A stretch of DNA of 64,000 nucleotides from Haemonchus contortus (Eukaryota > Nematoda > Chromadorea > Rhabditida > Trichostrongylidae), in contig LS997566.1 in NCBI GenBank assembly GCA_000469685.2, positions 14,324,118 to 14,388,117 of the forward strand, given 5' to 3'. The translations under genes were made by a program, and so were the position numbers. The notes under the pieces are model-generated. The model was not told the origin of the DNA. It saw only the letters and a program-made list of their open reading frames with translations, and ran no database searches. Below are positions 45,020-58,058 of this stretch, piece after piece (position 1 is the stretch's first letter; every line of letters starts with the position of its first letter).

Positions 45020-47890
45020 TCACAGAATGACTTTCCTTAAGTTGTCGATGAAACAACGTTGAAATGGAGTAGCTGAAAGCTTCGCTTCCGGATTTAGAGT
45101 AAAAGACCGTTGAGGTTTTTCAAAAAATCGACCTGTATTTTTGGATATATTGTAATTTGTAGTCGTAAAATTGAACCCGGAAACGTTGATGAGGTCCCAG
45201 CAATGAGACGTTGATATGGTAACAGCGTAAAAAAACATCACTTTGTATTCATCGTATGCTCCCGACTATATTCATGCGACCCAGATTATTTGCTTTTATG
45301 AGACCTAGCAATAACATCGATGAATAAAAGAGGTCAACAAAATGCTGCTTTCGGAGCGCCTGCCTCCAATTTCGAATACTCAGAGAACACCTTCAAGTGA
45401 GTGCTTAATGTGTCATGTTGCTGTTCATCTACCTGCACTGATGAATGACCTCAATGGGCGTTCTCACGCCCTAGTCCGACTCACCCACTCAGGTTCATCA
45501 CTGTTCCATTTCTCCTCTTCGTTCAGACCTCCTACGAATAATAATGATCTTCGTAATTCTTTGCTCAGTGTGTCACAGCGGTCGTTACGACATCCGAAAC
45601 GCCTTTGTGGCGCCATTTCCCTTGGCTTTACGGCCCATATCCCGTTATGAGAGCAGTTTTTGCATTCACGATTTGGGGTCGTCATATCAACGCTCTCCCT
45701 CTGACCGAAAGCTTTAGCAAAGTGCACATTTTCTCAGATTGGCATTTCACTAGTACAGATTGAAAAAGTGATCGGAGGCCTAGACTTTCTGAGCATTCCT
45801 CGGAAAAAGAGGCTCGAGGGAGATGGGAGGAGGCATGGCTTCCGGGAGAATTTTCACATTGCCGTGGATCCCGTTAGAGTTCTTCTTTCAAGTTTTAATT
45901 GCTAAGATTTCATTACGAAGAAAGAATGAATATTCATCCTTGATCAATCCCATTTGAATGTATTTATGCGATGACTTCAAAGGCAGCCTATTGTGCAGGC
46001 GTTAGGCGTTTCGTTGCTCGCAAACCCATCTTAAACGGGAAGCATTGGCTTCCGAAAAATCTATGCATTTCGAAATTTCAGTGATTGTTAATTTTTGTTT
46101 CATTTTGTTTCTCTCAGAGGGTCTACGACAAGGGGAGAAGAGTCCCCACACTTAGGAAGAAAGAATCCAGGTGATCGCAGTCAGCTGTGGAGACGACTTC
46201 AACTGTTTACAAACACCTTTTTTGTACCGCTCGCGGAAGCTAACTCAAAACCGACTTTGGATACCTGTGAGACTTATAGTGCTTAGGAAGTGTGGTTATG
46301 AGGTTGTAAACGCGGTTGAAATTCTCCAGAGGCTAATGGTGTTAATTAGGGACAGGAAATCAGGCAGACCCCAAAGTGTCGATGGCCAAGTCAGTGAGAT
46401 ATAGTCGTCCGATAAGAGGTGATTCCGAGTTATCATCGAATATATCAATTTATGATTAGTATCGATGCAGTAAACAAAAAATACTTCATAATTTGGCTTT
46501 TTCTTGAAGAGTCATCCTCTGCCCGAGGTGTTCAACTCTTTTGTCATGGGAATTGTCCAGGAAAGGCCCTCCTAAGAGAAAGTTTATTCAAGCTGCATTC
46601 ATAGTCTGCAAATAGACCCCCACATAATAAATAACTTCGTCTATTGTGGTGAACGTTTATACGGGTCTCTTTCGCATTATCAGGGGAAGTCCCATTGCTT
46701 GAGTTTGGGATATCAAGATGGGGGTGGGAGGAGGTTGGGGTGAGGGAAGGTCGAGTGAGGGCGGAACCACTCGAGGATGACCACGCTCGATACTTCTCTG
46801 GGTAACCTCGATTAGCAAAATTGGTGGAATCGTGATTGGAACCAAACCGTCAGCATAAGTGGCGAAAAAGATGGCTCATCTCATTCAGAGGAGCACGCGG
46901 CTCTGTGTAAGCGGATGTACCGCGTTAACAGTCGGAGTCGCTACAATACCCAGTCAAAACATTAATCATTCGCTCTCCTTTTCGAAACTGCTCGATTTGT
47001 GCCAGGAAACTTGCGAGAGACGGTCGATGTGGGAAACTGTTTTCTTTTTTTCACAAGTGCTGCTCTCCGTAATTCTTGGCTGCGCAAAATTCGCATTCAT
47101 CTAACAGTACGATTTTGCATTGTGTAGTTTAGCCCTTTGATGACAACGGCACCTACCGGTAAGTGCCACTACGTCTGGCGCATAGGACATTGGCACCCAA
47201 TTTTGGGTGCCACCATACTTTCTTGTTCCTTACCAATAGCTAATTTCAGTAGGCCGGGGAACGAATTTCTTCCTAAGACAGTGCCACACCACCGGTGGGG
47301 ACCAGTCTCGGCTGGAAGGAGGAAAGCGTGGTTCCATGGGCACGTCATGTCGAAATCCACATTGTAATCACGGGGTTATAATACAGAACACTCCCTTGCG
47401 AGAGCGATCAATACAGAGCACATCCTCCCTTCCCTCCCCTTCTGGTTTTCCTCTTTCGATTTCTGGGATGTTTTGTGGGATGCTTCAAAGTTACAGCGTC
47501 GTTGAAGTATGTAGGAATGTGTTCTGAGGCTTTATTGGCTAGAAAATGAGAATAGAGCGGAGCTATGTACATGCTCGGGTTCTGAATCTTATGAGTCTTC
47601 TGCTTGGACGGTTCGTGATTTCCGCTCGTCGTTTAACAAAATGGGTACTTCCTTTTATGGGATGTGCTGTTCTCTGCTACTTACTCTAATCCAGTTCAGC
47701 AGAATACTGTACTTATTATTACTGTATTTGCCTGCGGGAATAGCACAAAGTAACCGACCCAAAACATTCTTTTCAACTCCTGCCATGGAATAAAAGATTA
47801 GGTTGCCGTGAGAAAAATCTTGTGAGGAAGTTCCCAGTCTGCTTGTGTAGCTGCGTTGCTCGGGGTTGCTCAGCAGTGGTTCCAATTCTA
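45020..47890 (-). CDS. Candidate minus-strand gene, last exons, unrecognised
   Basis: Three exons share phase 0. The first, 47890-47685, may start after AATTGACAG, has 68 codons containing VEKNVLGRLLCAIPAGKYSN, and ends AGA|GTAAGT. The second, 45700-45485, follows TTTCGGTCAG and has 72 codons with a C-x2-C and a C-x4-C (CKNCSHNGIW, CRNDRCD); it ends TGG|GTGAGT. The third, 45265-45020, follows GAATATAG, opens SGAYDEYKVMFFYAV and runs 81 codons to TGA. Donors are consensus and phases agree, but the acceptors are mediocre and more exons may lie in the 2-kb gap at 45701-47684. The four Cys could bind a metal; this is inference. No family is recognised. An ATG frame at 48078-47773 in another phase overlaps the first exon and cannot be joined to it in frame. 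Confidence 0.35.
47192..47211. repeat. Short perfect palindrome
   Basis: GGCACCCAA and TTGGGTGCC are separated by two bases, giving a 20-base self-complementary element inside the presumed intron of the minus-strand gene. Its significance is unknown. Confidence 0.85.
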
Positions 47891-48078
47891 CTGTCAATTG
47901 CAAATTTTGAAGTGCTCGTCTTGCAAATTTGTTTTCGCTTTCCTACGATATAATAGATCGTGACAGTGATAGGTAGTGCCCATAATTGCTGGGTCACCTC
48001 CCAAACAACTGGTTCTCTATAAAAGGCCCGTGCCAAATGCCTCGCTCCTCCTGTAAATATTGGAAAGCTCGCAGCCAT

Positions 48079-50653
48079 TTGTTATCCCAGCGAGGAGCAG
48101 ATTAATTACTTAGCAATCCATCTACGGTAATTCTAAATTTATTTGCCTCTTTTGGTATTTATTTTTGAGTTCTGGCTCTGATATCGTTCGATTCTGAGGA
48201 AATGTTGTGTGGGCTCGTTGTTTGTTCGAATTCCCCTAACAATCGAAAACACTTGGTGCATATTTAAATGATTTCTCGTGTCCTCATTCGCTGCGTGTGA
48301 AAATGTCTCAATCCGTCCATCGATTCTGCCGCTCAGGCTCGAGCCTTCTGAGCCAAGTGGCTACACTTTCTTATGAAAGACTACATTGGTGCACCGTGAT
48401 TATTGCCTGTCTTCATTTGATGGATTATCTGTCGTTCGGTTCTTTGTTGAAGACTTTGTAATTGAGATATATTGCCCGGCAGGAGACTATTGAACTATCA
48501 ATACCGAACCTATCGTCATTTTTGATAAGAGCAAGAGGCGTAGTTCCTGAGTCTTCCTATCCTCTATGGTCGGGTAATTGGTAACAAACTCGTCTGGGAG
48601 GATAAAAGTTTTTTTATACTTCATAGAAGCAGTAGTAGTAATAAGTAACCTGGAAATGCTCAAAGCGTCCTATTTGGGATAGGAGGACCGACCCTGGAAA
48701 GCACCTTTGAAGCTATGTATCGTTCCCTCAAACGGTCGAGACACCGTAACAATCTTATATCAAGGATATCGGCGGTGATAATCGACATCATTTGGGCCCT
48801 TTCGTGAACTGGCATTGAAATTTACGAACGTCAACCAAAAGAAATAAATGAAGGTTGAATTAATTGCTGCACACTTGGAAATTTGTTTACAATTTGCAGT
48901 TACGTTGTTTTGCTCTGTTCGTTTTGATTCTATGACCCTCATCGCCTCTGAACAAAGACTGAACGCCAATATGTTCTTTCCACCTCGATATCAACTCATT
49001 CACTCTTTTTCAAATACATTTTGCTTAAAAAATTTGATATCAGGTCTAGGTCCCCTAGTTTGTTGAAGTTTCTAAAAAATTCTGAAGTTCTTCGAAATTT
49101 GTAGGTCCTAGTTGGAATAGTAATTTCCATCAGAACACAGCCATCAATGCAATGCACCGATTGTGCTTGCAATGGCAAAGCTCTGAGAGGAAAATGAGAA
49201 CGACAAAATGACGTCCAAAAACGATTATGGGTTCTGACAATTAATCAGTCTCAAATTAGATCTTGTCAACGTCAATATGTCCTAAAAAAAGTATTTCTCG
49301 TTACTCCTCTTAGCAAAATCGCATAAGGTTGATTGTTCATGCAAAACCTTCAAATTTCGTCAACTGTTTCGTCAAATTTGTCGGTCTTTAGCCTATACTT
49401 ACCAGGAATTAATGAAAAATTGAAGGAATTTTCAGACTATCAGGGAAAACTCTTGAACTGAGCGAAGTTTACCATGGTCATGACAGCCCAGGTAGCCCAG
49501 GTATCTGGTGGCTCTATCATGTCTACTTCCCTTGTCTTCCCCTTCATCTTCACCCAAACCCTGATTGTGGAAGTGCATAAGCAGAATCAGGTTCAAGTCT
49601 GGGAACATGAGGTTTGAGAGCTAAGACAGTCCAAAGCTTGATAAAATCCTATAAGTATGTCTCGTCAATTGCATAGAATCTTTCGAAGTACTCGGGAAGG
49701 CAGATGTGAGCTTCGGAGCTTACCCAAGTTATCATTCTACGAGATTTCACAGCTTATCCCATAGGTTGGAATACTGTAGTTGTCTTATTGACTTCAGTCT
49801 TCATAATTTTTATTCAAAGAGTTGGGCCTAGTAAAGGTTTATGACCTATCATTCACATGCAATATTAAACCCCCGAAACTACTGCCGTCTGGGCGAAATG
49901 GTGCAATTCATGTGCATGTAGACAGCATCGTTTGGCGCAATCGATCTAACATTTTCAGTGTTTTTGTTTTCTCTGTTCATCTTTCTTGTCAGCTTATTAG
50001 TGCAGAATCAGTTAGCCTAGCATAATTACAGTAGTACTGACAGTGTGCGGTGTGGTCGTTGTGCGTGCAGCATGCCTATATTGCAGGGTAATTTGGAGCT
50101 GGACGCCGGTTTTCTGCTCGTTGGAAGACGTTCTTTTAGAATGGCAGACGAAGGAGAAATCCATATACTTGAACGAACCAAATGCGAATTCGATTCTTCA
50201 TTACCCAATGCTTTTTCGTATCATGGAATCGACCACGACTATGGCGACAGCGATGAGGCATGGCTTAGTTCTTTTTCTGTTCAGTCGCCGTTCTGTATTT
50301 GTTCGTTTGTTGCACTCTGAATGTGTTCGTGATGTGTTCTTGCACAGGAAGAACCGCCCCAAAGCCTTGGCCACCATGAAATAGGACTCTCTTTCTGTCG
50401 CCCTAATCAATATTTCCGTCTTTCTGCATGTTATTTTACATTAGTTTTTAAAATACAATTAACAAGTTGGGTGCTTATTGCTGAATAGCCCCTGAACCCA
50501 CCTTTTCGGCACCCTTAGGTTCAAATCTTGAGCAGGGGAAAGGTCAGAGGCCAACTTAATTCAAAATTTCTCCCTAATACTCAAATTGAATTCGATTTCC
50601 TCTGGCTTTACTGATATGTATCTGAGTTTAATTAGGTCTTTTTATCGTTTCAG
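48079..50653. other. Unresolved stretch upstream of the receptor-like exon
   Basis: It contains a SINE fragment at 48553-48612. A plus-strand frame at 50085-50320 follows TATTGCAG and contains an acidic GIDHDYGDSDEAW segment, but it has no donor. No exon with an NPxxY motif of transmembrane helix 7 was found here, so the missing part of the receptor candidate is probably further upstream. Confidence 0.35.
48553..48612 (+). mobile_element. SINE fragment
   Basis: Only TTCCTATCCTCTATGGTCGG and TAATTGGTAACAAACTCGTC plus TGGGAGGATAAAAG remain. The last 20 bases are identical to the reference copy. Confidence 0.7.
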
Positions 50654-50804
50654 TAATGCTGATTTCCGCAGAAGCCTTTGGATTCATATGAGATGCCTCC
50701 TTTTTGGTCGGCGCAGGAAGCAGTCAATATGTAGTCATATTCCGAGTAACTATGTAGACGATTTCCCCTACAGTCCAAAGCCGAGCAAGAAACGAGTTAA
50801 TTGA
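50654..50804 (+). CDS. Terminal exon, helix 8 and C-tail of a class A GPCR
   Basis: A strong acceptor, TTTTTATCGTTTCAG, precedes one leading base and 49 codons to a TGA. The peptide starts NADFRRSLWIHMRCLLFGRR. In aminergic and related rhodopsin-like receptors, helix 7 (NPxxY) is followed by F-N-x-[DE]-F-R-[KR]-x-[FL] and, 14 residues from the Asn, by a palmitoylated Cys. Spacing and residues agree here (N1, D3, F4, R5, R6, L8, C14), with a basic RRRK cluster after it. The entry phase means that the previous exon supplies the first two bases of the codon before Asn; TT would make Phe, as expected. The remaining tail (to KPSKKRVN) is short and basic. No helix-7 exon was found upstream, so the receptor subtype is unknown and a chance match cannot be excluded. 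Confidence 0.5.
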
Positions 50805-51416
50805 ATGGGTTCGACGAGAACTTTCCAATAGGGCTATTAGCATAATTCACTGGAACGCTTGCACCCATTGGAGCAATGTGCGCTCCATGCATGACGGGTA
50901 CGGTAACGCCCAGTTGGGGAGAAACATTGGGCGTCATGTACCTTCGCAGGAACTAATGGAGACTTCTGTGGGTTCTGTTTTGCGCTTTTTTTCTGAGGAC
51001 TGATGACGCTGAGAATCAGCACATCCCCTTGCTATTCATTGCCTAGACCACTTCCATAACCTTTGCGACTACTGCCCAGCCCCAGTCCAACGCCAATACA
51101 GCCATTCCAGTCGCGTTCCTCGGTCCTTCAAACGGCGGCTGTCCCCAACGCAGTTCCGAAAGTCTGACTGGGCACCTCAATTGGCGTTCGCCCAATTACT
51201 TACCCCTCCAAGGTTGTCTTCAAAGTGGGCTACTTACAATTTGGTTGGAAACAACGCTTTTTAACAAAAGTCATACGGTATTTATACGATCATTCACCCG
51301 GGTAACCGGTCTTTGAAACTGCATAATCAGGATTTTTGTATAATTCACCAAGGCTATTCTTGCTAAATAGTCTGCCACCATTGATTCGTCCTCCATCAGC
51401 GGCCGAATGCTCTCAG

Positions 51417-51602
51417 ACCGCAGTCGCAGAAGGTTTTTCTGAGGATCGTTGCCTTTCCACATGGGCGGCACATGAGTGGCGCAGTTACGCTTTTTATTCT
51501 CATCCATCGCTATGCCCATATCTCGGTACAGACCAATTCCACGACAATCGCAGTAGCTACTCCGACACTGAGGCGTTTTCCCTTTCTGAGGGTTCGGTTT
51601 TT
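51417..51602 (+). CDS. Possible internal exon, unrecognised
   Basis: A 62-codon stretch in phase 0 at both ends lies between GCTCTCAG and the consensus donor TTTTT|GTAAGT. The peptide includes SEDRCLSTWAAHEWRSYAF and a Ser/Asp-rich end (SSYSDTEAF). The acceptor is weak. The minus strand is also open here (51271-51630, 119 codons), so strand assignment is not secure. No partner in the right phase was identified; the next plausible segment at 51764 would need a different phase. Confidence 0.22.
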
Positions 51603-51735
51603 GTAAGTCTTCTAATCGATTTCGGACCATTAGTAGGTCTATCCAATCGATCTGGGACCTTTTGGGAAGACACTTGCAGTGGGCAGATAGGCATCTGGGA
51701 GATTACGTTTTGAAGCTTTCGATTCTAAGTGTCTA

Positions 51736-52056
51736 ATGGCTTGTTTATGTGCTTGTGTAACAGACACTTTCAAAAAACCCATCACCCTGCTCAGACACCG
51801 GCACTTTCTTGCAAAGTGGGCGAATCCTCATCTGTCGCTTGCATTGTTAGCAGTGGGCTACAAATTCCTGCGCTACAGCTCGTTCGCCATAGACATTGTA
51901 GTGAAGGAGGGATTCAATGGCCCATTGCCTTTTGCTGTACCAAGGGTTCGAGTTTTTCAACGAAACTTCAGGGATACGCTCCATGCCTTGAAATCCCCGA
52001 AGCCGTTGGTTGATGGAGTTGTGTTCAGCCCGACTTTGTATTCTACCCCTGCGTGA
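51736..52056 (+). CDS. Possible ORF or terminal exon, unrecognised
   Basis: An ATG frame of 106 codons ends at TGA. From 51764, after GCTTGTGTAACAG, it reads TFKKPITLLRHRHFLAKW and later FAIDIVVKEGFNGPLPF and KSPKPLVDGVVFSPTLYS, with a balanced, globular-looking composition. It could be the last exon of a gene on this strand. A second plus frame (51729-52013) is open across the same DNA, which lowers confidence. No known domain is recognised. Confidence 0.25.
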   Translation: MACLCACVTDTFKKPITLLRHRHFLAKWANPHLSLALLAVGYKFLRYSSFAIDIVVKEGFNGPLPFAVPRVRVFQRNFRDTLHALKSPKPLVDGVVFSPTLYSTPA

Positions 52057-55000
52057 TCTGGAATTTACATCGGATTTTTTGGGATCTAATCAAATCACTG
52101 ATCTCAATAGGGGCTCATTGTACATGCCTATTGAATTGATTTTTTGATTCTGATCGAAAATCAGATGCACGTCGTTTTTTTGGTACTGATCCATCTCGAC
52201 CATTCGTTGTCCCATTTCTGGTTCCTGGGAATGATTGCTACTATCATAGGCTATTCAGCCCTTAATTAATCCCCATTAATATGTTGTTTATGGTTCTGCT
52301 GCCTGCCAAGCCGGAGCGTCGATCGTTCGATTGGAAGGCAGCCCGGATCCCACTGCAGCGCCGCCCCTCCTCCACGCCTCGTCCCTCCTTTGCATTTCGA
52401 AACCATCCCGGCCACGTAGATGTATCGATGTATGGACGCCGCCGGCTTATTGTCTTTCTCTGCTGGCCCCATTTGTTTTATTTTCTTCAAAATTGAAATT
52501 TTCCCATTCCTGGGTCAATACTTTGGACGAGAGCTGGGGATTGATTCATTCTACATGCGTGCCCCTCCTTCGAATTGTTTTCGACCTTCGCCTGATAAAA
52601 AGGGAATCATCAAGCAGCAAATTATTTTTAGGCCCATGCATAGGTATGTGTCCATCCCCTCGATTATTCGATGTTAATTCTGCATGTCCAATGCTATGCT
52701 GGCCTGACCTTGACGGTGCGAGGAATTTTCGTTATTCTATTTCACTGGCAATACCTCATCGACTTGCTCCTTGCAGGATAGTCCTGCAAAGATTGATCAT
52801 TTCCCCTGAAATCCTCCGAACCAATAAATACTGCTACCCAGGGAATGGCTGAACGCATGAAATTCATTAGTTCAGCTGCACATAATGAATTCCCATGTCG
52901 ACTGGACTCATTGGCCGTATCAGGATCTCCTTCCGTCACGATGCCGTGTCAGGCTGAGGTGGACCGGTTGTAGCAGTCCACCTCAGCCTGACACGGCTGG
53001 CTGGTCATTCATTGTCCTTTATTATTTGGGCCTTTGCACCATTCAATTACTGGGCTACTTGGTTTGCAGCTTCTCCATTGCTCCTTCAAAACTTTACAGG
53101 CGTTCGTCAATATCTTTAGCTCTCTGCCCCAAGATTTCGTTAAGATGGCCCGGCAGTAGTGTGGGGCACCAACAGTTGAACGACAAGGACCCCAAGCTCA
53201 CCTATTAACCACCTAAGTTTAGTATTCATGGATCAAAAAGACTTTCCAAGTTTCGTCATTTCCCGGCGTATGGATCTGGACCACGGGACGCCTGCTCCAG
53301 GAAGGTCAGCCAATCCTAACATCAACATCGGCACTCGCTTACAGTTACGATTCTTTACATTCATACATTTCAGTCCGAGCCAACTTTTCATCCCCCGTTC
53401 CTCTCAGTGTTGTAAAAGGATCTCTCATACTTCCACCCAACGGTCGGTAAACTTGATCTTTTCGGATCGGTCGCAGTTGGAGCTGTCTGTCGAAGTCATA
53501 TGTTTCCAATAATGTTAAAGCACCACTCAGCCTACTTCAACTGCTTGCTAACAGCCAGTTGTCCTTCGAGACAAAGTGGTAAACTGACTGATACTTTAAA
53601 ATCAATAGCTTCCTTGTTTTGTGGTTTACTCCCTTCCTTGCCTGGTAACTCTCGAAGGTGACTGTATTTGCTCGTTGGTCATCGAACAGCTGTTTTTCTC
53701 TCGCTTGTTCGTACCGAAGCGGGTTGAGCAGGTAGGAATGATAAGGCGTTTTATAGCCGTTACTTTATCGGTAATGCAACGTTCGCAACGTGGAAAAGCA
53801 CCGCATCGGTGGCTAATCACCTTTGCAGCAAACTATACAGTCAACACCTGCCAAGAGACTCCCATTCAATAATCACTTCTTGCGTTTATACAAAAATCGC
53901 CTCTCTAAACTGCCCTTTCACTTTGTTTCAGAGAATTACAGCGCTTAATCCTATGCTTTGGAATCTTGATTGCCATCTGGGAAACTAGGTCGCCCATGTA
54001 AAGTAATTGATATTCTGTTCCGTTTCAGGCATACAGCCTCTTTCCCAATTCCCATACTTCCTCGGAAACGTGCTGCTCTTGCCGGGATGGCATTTCTTTC
54101 GGTAGTGGCTCCCTTTGAGGAAGCAAACTCCTCTTGAAATTACCCATGATACCCTCCTTTCAAAGAAATCCCAGCGTACTGTTTGACTGCAATCATCCAC
54201 AGCCATCGATAATGGCTTTTCTGGAGGACTTCTTCACCATTCCTATGGCATGTGCCGTCGAAATTTCTGGAAAACGAAATGTCCTTTGTTAATTGTCGAG
54301 GCAACGACAAAAACTTATAGGGCCAGGCTCTTGATTCCCTGACTAGAAATGTCATGGCCACGTCCATCACTGCCTTCATCTGGCTTACTTTTTGCTCTTG
54401 AGGCTGCGCTCTCCTCATCCCAAACGGGAGCGATTCAGGACAATCGATAGTAATCCTTGGTGAAATGGTGGACGAACTGAAATTCGTCTTGAATTGGGGG
54501 ATCCTTTGTATTTGCAGAATACCTAAAATAATATAAATGAATCGTAATCTCAGGGATGCAAAGGTCTTTGGGAATTGGATAGTTGGGAGAGCATTTGTAC
54601 TTAGCCTGATAGGGGTACTCGTAGGGCCGTTTCATGGGTTACGGTATTCGCCAAACTATTTTATTCAAAGAATGCTCAAACAAATGAAAAGAATCCAGTG
54701 CAGTGAGATGATAAATTGTCTGTTGTCTGTCTGCGATGTTTTTTTCTGTCCGAGGGCATGAAAGCACCTTTTGATTATCGTAGGACTTTGACTTCTATAC
54801 AATACAACAACTGGTTGGCAACTGACAACTTCGATTTCCAGTGGGAAGCAATTGTTCATCATGAATTTCTTTGGGGCAGTTATTCCTCTGAAACTGTAGC
54901 AATAACATAGTAATTACCAATCTGCAAATTGGACTGGAACATCTATCATTTTTAGTGACAGTTTTTTGAATTTCACTTCATTCATCAAATATACAGGCAA

Positions 55001-58000
55001 ATATTTGAACGTAGAGTCTCACCGAATATGAATGGGAATATCCTCTGGCGTGAGCTAAGCTCATCCGCAGGCCTATTTGTCATTGAGCTGTTCGCGTGGC
55101 ACTCTTGATCCGCTCTCTGTCGTCCGATTCCTTTCTTTTCCATTTTCCATTCGTTCCCTTGGCTTTCTTACTAATCGATTCGCTATCTGTTAACAGTTGT
55201 TGATGTTTATAGTGCAAATAACGATTTGATCGGTTTTGTTTGTATGCTGTTACCCGGTAATCAAGCAAAATGTACTGGTCCTAACTTGCCCTTTTGTTGC
55301 TTCAGTTTTCTGGGATACGAGAAAAGGTAATGGTCGGTAGCGAATGGCCCATTGCAGTTACGATGTCCGACAACCGTACCCTTCTCAGAGCTTTCTAGCC
55401 TCCCATTCTGACTCGACTACGGTGAACAACTTTCCTGGACTGATGAGAAGTAGATCAAGACCGACTGGACTCGGTAGTCGTTGTAGTGAGGTGCAAAAAA
55501 CTCTATCTAGCACAAGAATGCCGTATATCTTGATCATTCGCCCTTCTTTCGTCTCATCTCATCTCCTCCTGATCAGTGGTAGGCCTTACATGCTCCCACG
55601 GGAACATAGTAAGACTTACTGCCTACTAAAATGGCAACGATACAAGAATAATGGTCCCAGTTGTGACATCGTCGAAGCTTGATTTGTAAAGTTTGCTGTC
55701 CAAAATTTACTAAAGCAAGTTTTCTTTGGAAGGAGCTATTTCAGCACCTTGTTTCCTCCTGTTCTAGGACATGCAGCAAAGTTCTTTTACATGCCCAGAC
55801 TGTCAGAGTTCCATGAGTGCGTGGGCGCCTGATGTGGGCAGTCAGCTGACAATCCACTGTTTTTTACCAAGGATCACATGTTGCTGAAATGAAATGAGTG
55901 CTAAGTTGACGGCTCAAACACCTAATGAGCATATTTTGACATAGGGAGATGGAGGTTCATACATTTGGATGTATGGGAGGGTAAATGGAAGGTTTTGTTG
56001 ATTTCTTGAGGAAGGTTCACTCGTGAAAATGATGTAAACCGGGCGGTGAGTGGGCTGTTTGGAAGCAAAAGAAATAGATTGTCTTTTTTCCTGCTCTTCG
56101 CTACCGTAGTACAGTCTAGTTCTATTGAACAATGGAAGATTCTTCGGCGAGTTTTCTTGAGGTAAATCGCGAATTGAACTTGGGGAGAGTGGAGGTACTC
56201 TCAGAGAAGAGGAAGAGGGAAGCATATTTTCTGTAAAGTTTGACTGGGACTTTTTTTCCTATGAGAAAGTCGTTCCAAAGGGCTGAAGCGTGATTCTTCT
56301 TTCCCCAGTCAGGAAGTTTGATCGGGGCGGTCTTTTGCTGCGTGGAACATTCCAGCATAGTGGTTGTGATATTTACGAAAAAAACTAACAATGACTCACT
56401 CGCATTTCACAATCCTTCGGGGCGACTGTCGCTATGCGTGGTTGAACAATTGCACAGTCATTCTTTCACCACTGTTGCCCAGATAGGGTCATTCGGCTTG
56501 GTCGTGTGTGGCGACTTCTTGTTTTTTCGTTGCCCTCGACCTCTTTCCCAGACCTCCCTCTGTGTTTCCTACATTCCCTCGAGTTTTCCATCACAGCCAT
56601 ATTTGTTAACCCCATCGCCTAGCATGTTCCTACTTAAATTCTTATTCCCCTATAAATCGGACGGAATTGCATCAGCATGTATGAGGTCATAATCCGATTT
56701 ATCTTATTTCACTACCGTCAGGGAATCAATGAGTACACCATTACCCTGAATGGAGTGTCGTGAACTGTGGGCCGGGTCCATGAAAAACTCTCCCTCATTC
56801 AAAATCTTAGAAGTGTGCAAGTTCTCACACGGAGCCTTCTCTCAAGGATTTCGAGCCTCAAGCACCCAGCTCGAACGGTAGATCTCAGAGGACCTGGAGA
56901 GAACCTCGTATATTTATTTCGTCTAATTCACACAAAAATTTTCACTTTTAATTTTTTTCCTTCACATACTCTTCTTCGTTTAGTTGATAATGATAGATAC
57001 CTGATATCTCAATCACGATCGCCATAAGAGGCTTACCTCTTGCTCCAATTACTTGACTCATCTCCTCAGGATTTTTCTGAGCCCCTAAAATCTTGTTGGA
57101 GCCGCTAAAGCAGTGATTTGAGGCTAAAGTCATATTTTGTTTAATGTCAAACGCGTTGGAGATCCTGGGATGGATCAGTTCAAGGTTTTATCATTTGAAG
57201 ATTTTCATCAACTTCCTTTTTTAGAGGATTGGATTGAGCCTAGAAAAGGTCAGGTAATCATAGGAAGAACTCACCTCAGTTGCCCCGACGCTGTTCGTTC
57301 TAGCGTAACAGCCCCTCTACCATAGGAATTAGTTTAACACTGGCCGTTCCCTTCAACTTCTGACCATTCAGAGCTTAGCACATGTATGTACAGCCCAGCA
57401 GTACAGCCGATTGTGCAAATACCGGTAGTCTTGTGATCGTGGAATGTTAGTGGGCTCACGAAGAAACTTCCAGCGAAGTGACTCAGCCCAACCAGACAGC
57501 TGGACACGCAACTTTCCACTTGTTACTACCTTGCGCCGACGAGTTTTGTCGGAATGTTACTTTACACATTACAACGAACTGTCTGGGTTTTCTGTATGAC
57601 GGCGACGTTGTATTACGCTTATTATCTGGCCTTTTTACACCTTTTTTATCACCCCTTCCGCTGCTAATCAAACTGGCTGACGCTACAGACAATGTAAAGT
57701 GACTGAAGGAGGACTACATCAGTTGACATTGTGAATAATCACAGTAGATATTGTAGTTGTTGATAGTTGTGGAGATATTTAAGCTTGATCAATGTTATTG
57801 CCCAGTCGGGATGATTGTCCCCTCCCTGTTGCCTAAGGTTTAAATATAATTCCTTCGCTCACTCCTGCTACGACCCCCTATGCTCTAAAGTTCCTCTCAG
57901 ATACAACGCCCACTCTTGTCTTATTCTGAGATTTTGGTCACCCCTGTTTTTTAGCGGTTTTCCTCTTCTGGTATGTAAACGCGATCGCCTCCTCAGCGCG

Positions 58001-58058
58001 ATTTCAGCTTGATCGTTTGATTCCTTCCATTCCATCCCACTTGTTCCCTTCTTTCTAG
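52057..58058. other. Unresolved stretch, several weak frames
   Basis: Several frames are worth recording but not calling: minus 53626-53820 (Cys-rich, after GCTGCAAAG, possible GTAAAC donor); minus 54140-54418 (92 codons from an ATG, possible GTAATT donor); minus 55080-55285 (after GCAAGTTAG, charged end); plus 54030-54119 (after CTGTTCCGTTTCAG, Cys/Ser-rich, 29 codons); plus 52331-52852 (173 codons, several plus frames open in CT-rich DNA). None has a recognised motif or an in-phase partner. A perfect hairpin at 52943-52997 is listed separately. Confidence 0.3.
52943..52997. repeat. Perfect 22-bp hairpin, 11-nt loop
   Basis: The arms 52943-52964 (start GCCGTGTCAGGCTG) and 52976-52997 are exact reverse complements; the loop is CGGTTGTAGCA. 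The 22-base arm is the size of a microRNA arm, but microRNA precursors normally carry bulges and a longer lower stem, and here pairing stops abruptly at both ends. A fold-back remnant is the simpler reading. Confidence 0.93.

Noticed and set aside
47773..48078. ATG frame with good start context on the minus strand (101 codons)
   Set aside because: It overlaps the 47685-47890 exon in a different frame, and every GT in it that could serve as a donor leaves the wrong phase to join that exon.
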